Below are positions 24,018-36,755 of a stretch of DNA of 64,000 bases, piece after piece. Below the pieces are notes generated by a model that saw only the letters and a program-made list of their open reading frames with translations, made no database searches and was not told where the DNA came from. Each line of letters opens with the position of its first letter. The stretch's first letter is position 1. The stretch is from positions 5,540,001-5,604,000 of the forward strand of contig JAFCIZ010000001.1 in assembly GCA_017871115.1 (NCBI GenBank). Direction: 5' to 3'. The position numbers and the translations under genes were made by a program. Source of the stretch: Cunninghamella blakesleeana (lineage: Eukaryota > Mucoromycota > Mucoromycetes > Mucorales > Cunninghamellaceae).

Positions 24018-27014
24018 ATGAAGTTTTCTCATCAAATTCAATTTAACGCTGTTCCAGACTGGGCAGAATATTATTTACCGTAATATAATAAAAATATAAT
24101 ATATATAAATATTTATGTTTATCAAGATTTTATTTATTTATTTATTTATCTCTATTTTTTATTTCCTTTTTCCTTTTTTCTACTTCTTTTAGTTATTCCA
24201 ATTTAAAAAAACTCATATATATTATTGAAAAAGATCAAGTAGCTCATCATCAAGAAAGAGATGTAGAATATGGTACAACGGAACGATCAGCTTTAATAGA
24301 AGGTGGTGGTAGCATAGAAGAAAGTAATAAACGGTTTATTGAAGCTTTAGATAAATCTTTAGAAAAGATTGTTAAATTTTATTCAAAAAAGGAAACAGAG
24401 CTCTATGGCGAACTGGATCGGTTATTAATTGATTATGAAGAAATAGATCACACTCATTTAGATCCACCTAGTCCAATTACATTAACTTCTCATCCTGGTA
24501 CAGAGTTCCCAAGACGTGAGTCATTAGTGGATGTAGACGATGAATTGCCTGCCAATATTGGTTCCCAAAATATAGCTGAAGTGGATCCTGAACAACAACA
24601 TCATCATAATAATGAAATATCTACTACTACTACAGCTGCTGCAACACCTCAATCTTTATTATTCTCTAATAATAATAACAATAATAACAATCATCATCAA
24701 CAGGATATTAAATCATGGAAAGTCATGGAATTAAAAAAGAGAACTATTGATTTATTTGTTCTTTTATCGGAATTAAAATCATTTGTTGCCTTAAATTCAA
24801 CGGCTTTTAACAAGATATTGAAAAAGTATGATAAAATCACCAATAATAACTTAAAACGATATTATGTAGCCAATTACGTCAGTCGTGCTTATCCTTTCAA
24901 ATCCTCAACCAAGTCTCGTTTAAATGAACGTATTCAAGAAACTGAACGTGGATATGCCTTTTTAGTTACCAATAATCAATTAGAATTAGCTGTGGATGAA
25001 TTAAAAGCTCATTTAAGAGAACATATTGTTTGGGAAAGAAATACAGTATGGAGAGATATGGTCGGTCAAGAACGTAAGACTCAGAGTGTAGGTGTTAGTG
25101 GTGTGAAACAAAAAGAAATTCGTACTCCTTTTGGAAAATATATTATTGATTGGGATCAAGTTGTTAGTGTTATGGTCTTGTTGGCTTCCTTGGCTATCTT
25201 TGGTATTTTATTATCCGTAGATCTCTTTGGTCAGATTGAACAAAACCGTTGCTTTGCTATTTTAGTTTTCGCTAGTATGTTATGGGCTGGAGAAGTAAGT
25301 GTGGATTATATAAAATATTCATGAAAAAAAAAAAAAAAAGATTTATATATATATATAAAAGGAAGGAAAAAGGATAGGCAATATCTTATGATTTCTTAAA
25401 AATATATATATATTAATGATTATATATAAATTTTATCTTTATTTTAAATGTATAAATTAGGTAATGCCATTATTTGTTACTGCTCTATTAATACCTTTGC
25501 TAATTGTAACTTTGAGGGTCATGCGATCTGATGGTGAGGAACCTACAAGATTAGCAGCACCTGAAGCAACTAAAAAAGTATTTGCTGCTATGTTTTCTCC
25601 TGTGATCATGTTGTTATTAGGTGGATTTGCTATTGCTGGTGCTCTAAGTAAATTTGGTATAGCAAAGTCCATGGCAACCTTTGTCTTATCAAAAGCTGGT
25701 ACTCGTCCTAATAGAGTTTTATTGGTCAACATGTTGGTAGCTACCATTGCAAGCATGTGGATCAGTAATGTGGCTGCCCCTGTTTTATGTTTCTCATTAA
25801 TCCAGGTAAATTAAAAATTAAATAAGTCAGACATATGGAAATGAAAATTATGGAGGGTGCGTTTATTAATAATAATAATAAAAAAAAGGATATATCTATT
25901 TTTAAAAAAAGGTGTAATAAAAAAAAATTGGTAGAGTGAAATCATTCTCATTATTATTATTATTATTATTATTATTTCATCTAAAAATAGCCAATTTTAC
26001 GTACTTTACCAGTTGATTCTAAATTTGCGCCTTGTTTAATTATTGGTATAGCACTCGCATCTAATCTTGGAGGTATGGCATCACCTATTAGTAGTCCACA
26101 AAACATCATTGCTATCCAAAATATGTCACCAGCACCATCTTGGGGAGAGTGGTTTATTGTATCAATTCCATTATGTTTAGTAGGTAACGGGATTATATGG
26201 TTATGGTTAGTATGGAATTATGCACCTGAAAAACAAACTCCTCATATCCATGCAATTCGTGCTTCACCCGAGCCTATTAATTGGACTCAAGTCTATGTCT
26301 GCCTTGTGACCTTGGGTACCATTGTTCTCTGGTGTTTAGCTCATTCTTATGAGGATGTCTTTGGTGATATGGGTATTATTGCTATTATTCCATTGATTGC
26401 CTTTTTTGGTACAGGACTTTTAACCAAAGACGATTTTAATAATTTCTTGTGGAATGTCATTATGTTAGCCATGGGTGGTATCGCTTTAGGAAAAGCTGTA
26501 GAAAGTTCCGGATTATTGCAAACCATTGCTCAAAGCATTCAAAATATTGTTACTGGGTTCTCCGTCTTTGAAATCTTGGTTGTCTTTAGTTGTTTGGTGT
26601 TGGTTATTGCTACATTTATTAGTCATACTGTTGCTGCTTTGATTGTTTTACCCATTGTTGCTGAAGTTGGAAGTCGTTTAGATCATCCTGAACCTAGATT
26701 ATTGGTTATGGTAAGTTGAATAAAATATCAAACCATAGATATATATATATATATATATATATATAACTATATCTAATAATAATATCACTAAATATATATA
26801 TATGCATTAGGGTACTGCTTTCGTTTGCTCTGCAGCTATGGGTCTTCCCGTTTCTGGTTTCCCTAATATGAATGCTATTGCTCAAGAAAATGAATTAGGC
26901 AAACCTTATCTTTCAACAAAAGATTTCCTCAGAAACGGTATCCCATCAAGTATATTTGCAACTATATGCACAACAACTCTTGGTTATTTATTAATGAAAA
27001 TGATAGGATTCTAG
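24018..27014 (+). CDS. SPX-domain low-affinity phosphate transporter (Pho87/Pho90/Pho91-like)
   Basis: Imports or exports inorganic phosphate with Na+ or H+ under control of inositol pyrophosphates bound by the SPX domain. Exons are 24018-24079, 24193-25294, 25461-25805, 25991-26710 and 26811-27014, 810 residues. SPX covers residues 1 to about 290: MKFSHQIQFNAVPDWAEYYL, YSNLKKLIY, then FNKILKKYDKITNNNLKRYY with the basic surface helix residues, interrupted by Gln/His/Asn tracts. About a dozen TM segments follow. Signature DASS loops are SNLGGMASPISSPQNI and MGLPVSGFPNMNA. In yeast, Pho87 and Pho90 are at the plasma membrane and Pho91 at the vacuole; the sequence does not let me choose. First intron sits in the SPX start, as is common for this family. 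Confidence 0.95.
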
Positions 27015-27816
27015 ATGGAAAGTTAGGAAAGGAAGAAGAAAAAACTATATATTTATTTATGCAGTATGTTTGTGTGTGTGAAATTTCATTCCATTCAGAA
27101 TAATCTATTTATTTCATCCTCCTACCTTTTTTTAAATATATATATAATTCCAAATAACAAAAAAAAAACATAACGCATATATATTTATATTTATACTTTT
27201 ATACATATAATCACATATTATTCATTTATTATTATTATTATTAATATTAACACTTATTTATTTGCTTTTTATTTTGATCTATCAGTATATAAAATATATG
27301 ATTATTAATAAAAATAAATAAATAATTAAATGGAATCAACCATTTTTATTTTTTTTAAATGAATATTCTGGGTAAATGAATGAAACTGATTTTTAAATAA
27401 TCATGCATCAATCTGATTGGAATGATGAAGCATATTATCTTTATTTTAACTAAAGGAGAGAGGAAACTTGAATTAAATAAAAGGAGGATTGATATATTAG
27501 ATGCCAAGAGATAAAAAATAAGAAATAAAAAAAATAAAAAATAGGATAGTGTGCGGATATAGTAATAGGAGATAATTTTTTTACATAATCATTGAACTAA
27601 TCTAAAAGTCTTTATTATAAAATAAGATCCGATTTTCCAAAGGATATATATTTATTTATATCTACATGTTATTATATACTATATATATATTTATATAGGA
27701 TGTAATGGGTATAATATGTGTGTATGTACATAGTTCATTTAATTTATTAGTATAAATGAATGAAAAAAAAAATTTCTTTGTTTCCAATATTGAGAATGTA
27801 ATTATTTTATATATAC

Positions 27817-27853
<37 letters not shown>

Positions 27854-27922
27854 AAATAACGAGAGGGAAAAGTTCAATTTATTATTATAATGTGTGTGCG
27901 TTTTTTTTTTTTTTTCTTATCG
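27015..27922. other. Convergent 3' intergenic
   Basis: Spacer between the transporter and the copper-fist gene, with (TA)n at 27823-27849, ATT repeats and homopolymers. No gene seen. Confidence 0.6.
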
Positions 27923-29777
27923 TCAAAGTAAATGAAAGTGATCTTCATCATCAGATACAGAATAAGTACTTGAAGCAGTTGAAGAAGGACAGGTAGAAGA
28001 GTTTGTAGGGAAACCATGGAAAGGATCCATTAATTGGTCACCAATTAAGAAATTACCTGGGTGAACTAGACAACCTTGACAACGACATTGGCTACCACAA
28101 TAACAAGTAACGATTCGTGTTCTCACTTGATTTGTATTTTGTAATGGATGATGAGATTCATTTAATGGCGTAATGGTAATCACTACAGATTCTCCTACCC
28201 TTGATCCAGTTGTGGTGTTGGATGAATCTTTTCCATAGCATGGATGATGAGAACCAATACAACAATTCATTTGATCATAGGGTATAGTAGAGGTCATGTT
28301 AAATGAGGCTGAAGCTGAAGAAGATGCTGAAGAGGAAGAGGATGGAATGGATGGTTGAGTTGTTAAATTCATGGTAGGAAAAAATGGATTTGTTGTCGTA
28401 GTAGTTGTGGTTGTAGTGGAGGAGTTTGAAGGTGAAGAGGGTAAAATTGGTATCATATTATTCATATTCGAAATAGAAATGGAAGAAGATCTTGAAGAGG
28501 ATAAATCGTTATTATTATTATTATACAAGGATGATGATGCTGGAGTTGTTAAATCTAAATTAGCTAATTCTTGATTCATATGTTCTTCTTCTGATTTAAA
28601 TTCTTGTTGCATTGGTTTTAATACATTATTTAATATAGCGTTTAAATCTGCTGTTGAGGTAGGTATTAAATGATCATAGTCATAAATATTATTATTATTA
28701 TTATTATTGTTATTATTATTATTATTATTAGTATTATTAATTGTAGGCATAGTTGTTGTAGTTGATAATTGGTCTAAATCCATAAGTGGTAATAAAAAAT
28801 CATGTTGTTGGTCTTGTTGTAAAGATAGTTCATTTTTTATAGGTACAGTAGATGATGACGACGATACTGAACATGAAGAAGATGGACAAGAAGATGGTGT
28901 ATTATAGTTTATATTAGTTAATGGATGTTGTTGATGAGGACTTGAAGGGCGTTGTTGTTTCTTGATACTCTTTTTTCTTGGGGGTCTTGGTTGGCCATTT
29001 AAATATCGTTGACTAGATGATTTATGAAAAATAAAACCCAAATTTACAGGATCTTGGTTTGGCAAAAAAGGTTCTTGTTGTGGTGCCACGACAGCCCAAG
29101 AAGAATAATTCTCTAAAGGAGAAGAAGATGTACAAGTATTTACAGATGCCCCACTATTATTATTTGTTGATGAAGAAGAAGGAGGAGGAGGAGAAGAAGT
29201 GGGCGATGGATTTGTGGGTGTTGAATGTTTAGAATGGTCATGGTTTAATTCTGGGCAACTACATTTTTCACGATTGTCTATGATAATAGGCTGTTGAGTT
29301 TCAGTATTTTGATAAATCATAATGGGTTGTTGTTCTATTAAATTAAAAAAATAAATAAATAGAATGAGTAAATAAATAGTACTTTTTCATTTTTAGTGCA
29401 CTATTTCCTCCATTATTATTATTATTTCTTTCCCTCTCTCTATATAATAATTTCTTTTTTTTATTTTATTTACCTTTTGTTTTATGAGTACAAGCGCATT
29501 TCACATGGACTTGTTTTGTTTTCCTTAAATCTCTACAAAAAGTACATTGAGTGACAGGTCTTCCTTTTTTACGAATTTCAAATAAAGGTCTTTCGACATG
29601 GTTACAATTTGATGAACGATGACCCTATATGGAATAAGAATAATAATAAAATAATTAAAATAAAAAAGCTTAGTCCCTTTTTCCTTCTTTCCCTCTTATT
29701 TGGTTACACTAAATCACCTATTTCATACTAACCTTAATGCACGTAGCACAAGCATACTTGATACCTTTGTATATCAT
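27923..29777 (-). CDS. Copper-fist transcription factor (Mac1/Cuf1/Ace1-type)
   Basis: Copper-responsive DNA-binding regulator. Exons are 29777-29733, 29624-29474 and 29334-27923, 535 residues. The N-terminal copper fist is complete: MIYKGIKYACATCIKGHRSS, then NCNHVERPLFEIRKKGRPV and TQCTFCRDLR. It has the C-x2-C-x8-C-x-H zinc module and the minor-groove KKGRP hook. The middle is Ser-, Asn- and Thr-rich. Near residue 470 is a Cys cluster, CYCGSQCRCQGCLVH (C-x-C-x3-C-x-C-x2-C-x2-H), close to the C-x-C-x4-C-x-C-x2-C-x2-H copper-sensing repeats of Mac1 and Cuf1 but one residue shorter in the first gap. A second smaller cluster, CCIGSHHPCYG, lies upstream. The presence of a C-terminal Cys cluster favours a Mac1/Cuf1-type activator of copper uptake genes. 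Confidence 0.94.
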
Positions 29778-30984
29778 TTTGTTTTTTGTGGATTAAAATA
29801 AAATAAATAGTTGTAAAATATAAAGTAAAAAGTTTTCAAAATTATATAAGAAAAGATTTAAAAATAAGCAAATATATGTAAAATAAACGATTAATAATAA
29901 AAAAAAAAATTATATATAACAGAGAAAAAAGTTTGTGTTTTCTTTGGGGGAGAAAGAAAAGGGTTTAAGAGAAAAAGAGAGAAAGAGGAATGAATATAAT
30001 AATAATAATAAAATTAAATAAAAGCTTGACTATACAAGCTGGAGGAATATATTAACAAATTAATAATAATACTACTTTTATAATTACAATAAAGAAGATG
30101 CAAACTAATCATAACCAACTGAAATAAAAAATATATATGTATATGTATAATTAATGGTTTAAAAAAGAAGAATAAATAATAATAGAAATAATTAATTAAT
30201 TATAAAAGTTGATTAGATCTGATATATAATACTATAATATAAAAAATATACAAGTTATAATAAAGTAAAAAAAAAAAAAAGGGAAGAAAAGAGAAAAAAA
30301 AAAAAAAAAGCTGTAGTTTTAAAAAATTAGTTTTTTTTTATCCCTTTTTTTGTTGAAAAAAAAAAAAGTAAATGGTATGAAAGGGAAAAAAAGATAATAT
30401 TCAAAAAGAGAGAAGAGAGGAAAAAGAAAAAAAGAGAAAGACAGAAAGAGAAAAAGAAAGAAAAAAGGCACTTTAAGGAAAAAGAAACCGTTTATTTATA
30501 TATAATTTAAACTGGTTCAATTTTTTATAATATGTATATATTAACCAACTTAAAAAAAAAAAATTTCGCTACGCTAACCCCCCTTATAATATATATAAAA
30601 AAATTTTTTAATGGGTTATACTCCCCGATTCTTATTTATCAGTCCCAATTCACACACAACAAAAAAAAAAGTAACCAGCAAACGGATTAATGATGAAAGG
30701 AGAGTTATGAGCAGTCCCTCAAAATCAAAAATAACGCTGCAATAGCATTTTGAGCTCAGGTATCACACACACATCTAAACTCACACTTAAACACAACAAA
30801 TTATTTATTATTGTTATTTTTATTGCAGCAAACATCTCCCTTTATGGTGCCAACGGAATTTATATTAGTCGCCTTTTTAAAAAGGAACCTGACCTTTTTT
30901 TTACTATTTATTATTTTTATTTATTAAATAATTACTTTCTAAAATAAATAAAAAATAAAAGAAACATGATGATGATATAATATT

Positions 30985-31015
<31 letters not shown>

Positions 31016-32545
31016 TTATAAATATATATTTATAAATATATTATTTTATTCTCGTTTCTATTATAATTGATTTAAAAAAAATATAATAAAAAAAAAATAA
31101 TTCGGGACTTGAAAGCAGGAGATGAATTGCATTATTCAATAAAGAAAAAAAAGATCTACAGTGACTAACAACTACATAATTGTAAAAAAAAAACCTTACT
31201 AAACTTTATGTTGAAGTCATTGATCATACGCTTAATAACGTTATTATTTTATTCATGAATATGAGTTTCCATAAAAAAAATCAATTACGTATGTATGTAT
31301 AAGTTTAATAATTAACATAAAGAATCAATTTGAAATACAATTATCTTTACTTTGCAGCATGAGATCGACAAATATTAGTATCACACCTTACATAAAACAT
31401 ATTTTTTTTATTATTATTATTATCCCTTTTTTTATTTTTTTAAAAAAAAAAAGATTCTTGGCAAAAAAATTAAGACCCAGTTTATAGAAATTTAATTATT
31501 AATATATTAGCTACACAAGACAAACCAGCATTCAAAACTGTTTTTTAAAAAAAAAGAAGAAGCTTTTTTTATCCAAATAAGGCGATATTCTAAGATATGA
31601 CGTATCAACAATTAAGAAAATATAAAAAGCTTTTTAGGTTGTCATAGTAACGTGATATTGGATAGATATTTATAAAATCTTATTTCTTTTTTATTTGTCG
31701 TTAACCTAATGGATATAAGCGGAAAATGAGGGATTTTTCAAAATAGGGTAAAAATAAATATAAAAAGAAATTTCAACTCTGAAAACTCAGCTATCATATG
31801 TAAAAAAAGAGGCTTTGAAAGGGATGTTAATCTTTTAACCAACATTTATAGCCGTTTTTGTAAATAAATATTATTTTAGCCACCATTAAAAATAATGGTA
31901 GGTTGACTAACAAATTAGTTTATTTTTTTTTTCACTCTTTAAAAAGATCAGAAAATAATTTTAATCAACCTTTTTTTTTTTTCAATGAATCAAAAATTCT
32001 TTTTCTTTTCTGAAGAGCTGACCTTTTTTTATCACTCTGTATACTTTTTTTTATGCCCACAACTTGACATGAATAAAGAGATAATTATTTACTATTTTGG
32101 TCGGCGCTAATGTCTGTTTTTTTTCAAATTAATGGCAAGTATTACCAAAAGAAATAATAAAAAATTTTATGATTATTTACTTATGGACTTTTCCAAAGAC
32201 GAATTTATTATACGAAGAGATTCGCTAACCGTGTTTAAGCATCTTTTGCTAATGACCACTGTTTGATAGTAACTCTATCGACATTTTTTATTATTGTTCT
32301 GATTTAAAATTATATATATACACATAATGAAAATGAAATGAAAATAGGCAAAAATTTGCATCTCTTTTATTAAGAAAATAAAAATAAAAAAAAAAACCTA
32401 TATATATATATATATATATATTTCAAAAGAATAATTGTATAAAAAAAATCTATATTTAATAAAACATTATAATATAAAATTAAGGATAGGATGCTGATTA
32501 TACAGAGCAAAAAAAAAAAAAGTGTATATTTTCGAAAAAACCCAG
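29778..32545. other. Long intergenic region
   Basis: About 2.8 kb between two minus-strand genes, with long A, T and GA runs (30400-30470) and TA repeats (30980-31030, 32400-32421). A slightly G+C-richer island at about 30650-30900 shows an intron-like GTATCA...TTGCAG pair but no lasting frame. I cannot assign any gene. Confidence 0.5.
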
Positions 32546-33728
32546 CTATGTTGAAGTTGATAATATTTTATCCCGATATGAATTTTTTTCGTCCATTTTT
32601 TCAATTGAATTTAATTCTTGCTTTACTACTTCGTATTGTCGTTGTAACCTTTCTATAGATGTATATTCAGGCATATTACAGTAAGCTAATATGTAAAAGA
32701 AGAAGCAAATGAGAATGAAAAAATTAAAAGTAAAACATATTTCAGTAATATTTTTTATTAATCATATCTTATTATATATATTACCTAGAACTACACAATT
32801 GACTTCGTCAGCCAATTGGCGACGACGATCTTGAGATAATAAATGAGCTTGACCAGACTTAGATGGATCTTCATAGGCCACCAATGAGGACACTTCATAT
32901 ACCATTTCTTTATATTCTAAGCGGTTTGATTGTAAATATTGATGCGCATAAAATACAGCTTCTTCTGGCGACTTTCGGGCTATTTCAATAAATTGTTGAC
33001 ATTTTAATTTGAATAATACTCGATGTGCACTTTCTAATTCTTTATTATTATTATCATCCTTTTGTATTAATCCAGGAAATCGTTTTTCAATTAATTCAAT
33101 AGCTTTAAGAATTTCTCCATTTTCAATAGCATTGTATAATTCTAAACGAAAAGGAAAAGAAGAAAAAAGGACAATAGTAAGAATCGTTCAATTATTTTTT
33201 TGTTACACTTGATTCCCTTTTTTTTCCAATTTGTGTCATATGTTCATATGCTTTACCTTTTCTTGCATCTAATAAGTTCCAAGCATTTTCATTACCTAAA
33301 GTATGGCCTAATAAAAAAAAAAAAAAAATAAGCAGCATGTATATCAATATATATAAACCTAAACTAAGGATACTATTTAAATAAAAAAAACATCCGAGTA
33401 ACTTATTCTACTTTTTCCTTTACCATTTGCTATCACTTTATTATCTATTTGATCTATATCCATAGCAGTTACTATTTAAAATAATAATATAATCAAGAAG
33501 AAAAAAGAGTGTTAGTTATCGATAATAAAAATAATAGTAATTAAGTAAATAATAATGAAAAGTAATAGATTAAATCAGTTTACCTTGATTCGAAAAAGAT
33601 GATATTTTATTAAAACTATTTAATTTCTTAGATTCAGCCTGAAAAGCTTTCGCAGTATTTTTGTAACAACTATGCATAAGGTATTCCATTATCATATCAG
33701 AATATATATTATCCTTTGAAGATTCCAT
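32546..33728 (-). CDS. LisH-CTLH-CRA protein (RanBPM/GID-complex type)
   Basis: Likely subunit of the GID/CTLH ubiquitin ligase or a relative. Exons are 33728-33584, 33471-33424, 33307-33257, 33141-32785 and 32685-32546, 246 residues. LisH covers residues about 9-40 (YSDMIMEYLMHSCYKNTAKAF). CTLH starts near residue 80 (ELYNAIENGEILKAIELI, EKRFPGLIQ, LFKLKCQQFIEIA) and CRA follows (EVSSLVAYEDPSKSG, QDRRRQLADEVNCVVLAYCN). The CTLH wording FPGL...LFKLKCQQFIE is closest to RanBPM/GID1, but there is no SPRY domain and the size is that of GID8/TWA1, so the exact orthology is open. Introns 2 and 3 flank very small exons of 48 and 51 nt. Confidence 0.85.
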
Positions 33729-34451
33729 AATTATTAATATATATTTATAAATATAAGTATTTGTTCTAAAATAAAGTAATAATAATCTTTTCAGTAATGG
33801 ATAGTAATAAATATATTGCTGGAGATAGAAAGAAAGAAAGAGATGTATTATGAAAGAGTAATAATAATTATTATTATTTTTTTTAAAAAAAAAAAGAAGC
33901 TATAAGAAGGAGGAGAGAGAAATAAAAAGAAGAATGACTGAAAAATAATCTATAGTACATCTGCTTTTAAAGCTCCGCACATTTTTGTTAAAAAATGAAT
34001 AGAATTGTCGTATCTATTTAGTTCTTAATATTATTTAAATGTCTTTTAATTATTATATATAAGTATAATAATACGTATATAGTTACTCGATTATTATATA
34101 TAACTTAAGTCTAAAAATTCAATAAATAAAAAAGAATAAAAAGCTCAAAGTTAATACTATTATCATTTTATAATTTTATATCAACACTAATAAACATAAT
34201 CGTATAAAACATATTTTAATATCACAAAAAGCAAAGAAAAATTATATGCAATTATTTTAAAACCCAGTATAACTCAGCGTGATAACTCACAACTATGATT
34301 TCGTTTTTTGTATAGTTTTAGCCGAGATATATGTAAATCTGGAATAATAGCTGAAAATAGAAAGAAAAAAAATATTTATTTGTTTATGTTATTTCAATCC
34401 CTAGAACCAAAGTTTTTTTTATCATGTTATCTATGTATTTAAAATCCCATA
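33729..34451. other. Intergenic upstream of LisH-CTLH-CRA gene
   Basis: Promoter region with a minus-oriented TGCGGAGCTTTAAA element at 33966-33979, about 240 bp before the start codon. The rest is A+T-rich. Confidence 0.5.
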
Positions 34452-34637
34452 ATGTTACAATTATTTTTTTTAAAAAAAAACGATTATTCGACATGGCTAA
34501 GAAAGCCTTGGGAAGAAGAAGAGAAAAAAAAAGAAAGAATTATATCATTATATGATTCACAATATGGTATCGAACTAAAATACAATTGTCTTAATTTCAA
34601 TTTAAAAAAAGCAAAAGGAAAAAGAGATCCAACTTGA
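34452..34637 (+). CDS. Small hypothetical ORF, uncertain
   Basis: An ATG-initiated frame of 61 residues. After an AT-biased start it shows mixed composition with two Trp (STWLRKPWEEEEKKKERI, then LYDSQYGIELKYNCLN), which is less like random A+T-rich translation than its neighbours. No family recognised and no neighbours suggest a role. Confidence 0.25.
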   Translation: MLQLFFLKKNDYSTWLRKPWEEEEKKKERIISLYDSQYGIELKYNCLNFNLKKAKGKRDPT

Positions 34638-34799
34638 TATCACGTGTATTGTAAGAAAAGTTTTAGTTTCATATCCCATACATAGTCAAACAACCGAAGA
34701 AAGTAAAAAAGGTGTGTATATATATAATGCATTTTATTCTTTTTTATCTTTTCGTCTTTTTCTTTTTAAAAAAAAGGTTACTTTTTTAATTCTACCAAT

Positions 34800-34973
34800 A
34801 TGGATAATAGCAATAATAATTATAATAATAATAATAGTACATGGATGAACCGATTTAAAAATCTTTTTTATTGGCAAACAACGATGAAACAAATAAATCA
34901 AGAGCAAGAAAAAAAAAGATTATCAGTATTTGAACAAACTTATGTATCTTTTCCTGATTTTGATTATTTATAA
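34800..34973 (+). CDS. Small hypothetical protein, 57 residues
   Basis: ATG-initiated frame: an Asn-rich head, then STWMNRFKNLFYWQTTMKQI, a charged helix QEQEKKRLSVFE and an aromatic tail ending VSFPDFDYL. The non-repetitive half uses a balanced set of residues with two Trp and a possible amphipathic helix. It is preceded by a pyrimidine-rich leader (34735-34790). This looks more like a real small gene than chance, but I recognise no family. Confidence 0.4.
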   Translation: MDNSNNNYNNNNSTWMNRFKNLFYWQTTMKQINQEQEKKRLSVFEQTYVSFPDFDYL

Positions 34974-35377
34974 AAAGATGAATATATCTATATCTATATC
35001 TATGGCTACCACTTTTTTTTATTGTATTATGAATTAAATAACTTTATGAATACTCTTCCCCTATTTTTTTTATGCTCATTCCCTCCTCCTACTCTTACTC
35101 CTCCTCTCAAACCTCCTTCCCATCTCCCTTTTTTTTTTTTACTTTTATTTTTTTTTTTTACCTATTTTTAACATAATCATTATTAACTATTGTTCTGTAT
35201 GTATATTTTCTTTTTAATGTATATAAAATATTTCATATTTATTATAATATATTAATCAAATAAAAATTATTATGACACTAGTAAATGCAGATATTAGGGT
35301 AAATTATATTTATATATATTTATATAAATGGATTTTTTTTTAATAAAATGATGAAAGAATTTTTTTATAAAAAAAAT
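34974..35377. other. Intergenic, SHO1 3' flank
   Basis: Pyrimidine-rich stretch with CTCCT runs around 35085-35155 and then A+T-rich DNA. No gene seen. Confidence 0.5.
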
Positions 35378-36326
35378 CTAACCTTGAAGTGCTCGGAACT
35401 AAAAGATAAACAAAAAAAATCGAGAAAGAAGAAAATGAGATTATTATTATTATTATTATTATTATTATAACCGTTAAAATAATAAATAAATATATAAATA
35501 AAACTTACATAATTTGAAGGAATAATACCAATGGTTCCATCTGCTTTTCGTGCTTGCCACCAATTACCTTTTCTATCTACAATTTCAACCACTTCACCTT
35601 TTTCAAAACTTAATTCATTAGGATCTTGAGGGTTGGCTTGATCTATATAAATAATAAAATAAATGAATAAATTAGTATAAAACCGTAATTATCAACTGAT
35701 TGATTGATTCCAAATATAATGAATTATAATTAAACTTACAAGCATGAATAGCTTCTACTCTTTCTTTAAAATCAGTACTGATCATTGGTGATGTATTGTT
35801 TTGGCTTATATTTGAAGAAGAAGGTGTTGAATTAAGGGTAGGAGGTTGAAGCAAGGCCGAAGAAGGTTGAGTATTATTATTGCTATTATCGTTAGTAGTG
35901 ATGGCATGAGGCATATTAATATGTGAGTAATCTTGTTGTATAGAATGATCCATAGAATGAAGATTATTATTACTATTAATGGTGGTAGTTTTTTCAGAAT
36001 AAAAGTGATGTTGAGAAGGTTCTTCAAAACTAACATGATGGTTAAGCTGGTTATGGTGTTGCATAGATGGTAATTCTTCTTGAGCTAATTGACCAAAATA
36101 ACTAGTAGGTTCACTACCAAGAGCTAAAACCCAAATATATTGAATAATTACTAAACCTATATAACCAACAGCATAAGCATTAGCGGCTACTCGGTTAATT
36201 AAATTGGGTTTGGAATAATTTAAGATATAATCAATTTGAATAGTTAATAATGGTATGCTGATAGCAAGGAATGTTAACATCTAATTAATAATGAAAGAAG
36301 AAGAAGAAGGATGAATATCTGTTTAA

Positions 36327-36373
<47 letters not shown>

Positions 36374-36755
36374 GTATGTATATATTCATATTTCATTTAC
36401 CGCTAATCGATAGTTGGCCAAAGTACCACGCATGAATATCATTGTATGACCCGCTACAACTATAACTTCATATATTACAATCCACCAAGCACCTTGTAAA
36501 ACTTTTAATGCACAAGCACCACCTAACGCTACAATAAGGGAAACCTATTATCCAATTTATAAACAAAAATAAAAATAAACATAATAAGGAGAAAGAGAAA
36601 GAAAGTGAGGGAAAAAATAAAAAAAAGTTAAAAAAATTCCTATATAAAAATAATCCACTCTATTTATTTATTTATTTATCATTTACCACTGATAAAATTG
36701 TAGTTGCTAAAAGAAAAGTATTATGAGTTAATTTACTTTTATCACTTGACATCAT
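35378..36755 (-). CDS. SHO1: High-osmolarity sensor Sho1
   Basis: Four-TM plasma-membrane adaptor of the HOG pathway; its SH3 domain recruits the MAPKK Pbs2. Exons are 36755-36687, 36544-36401, 36280-35740, 35642-35509 and a terminal 35398-35378 of 21 nt, 302 residues. TM segments are about 14-32, 42-61, 72-92 and 108-127 (last one [17 protein letters not shown]). A Ser/Asn/His-rich linker of about 100 residues follows. The SH3 domain starts at [20 protein letters not shown] and runs through [18 protein letters not shown] to IGIIPSNY, leaving FRALQG as the tail encoded by the last tiny exon. Domain order and spacing match Sho1 throughout fungi. Confidence 0.95.

Noticed and set aside
28371..28907. 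Plus-strand Val/Leu-rich open frames
   Set aside because: Reverse complements of the Asn/Ser/Thr tracts in the copper-fist gene.
30650..30830. Possible box C/D snoRNA or spliced ncRNA (ATGATGA-like C box at about 30691)
   Set aside because: No matching D box (CTGA) within the usual distance and no pairing terminal stem, so only a weak resemblance remains.
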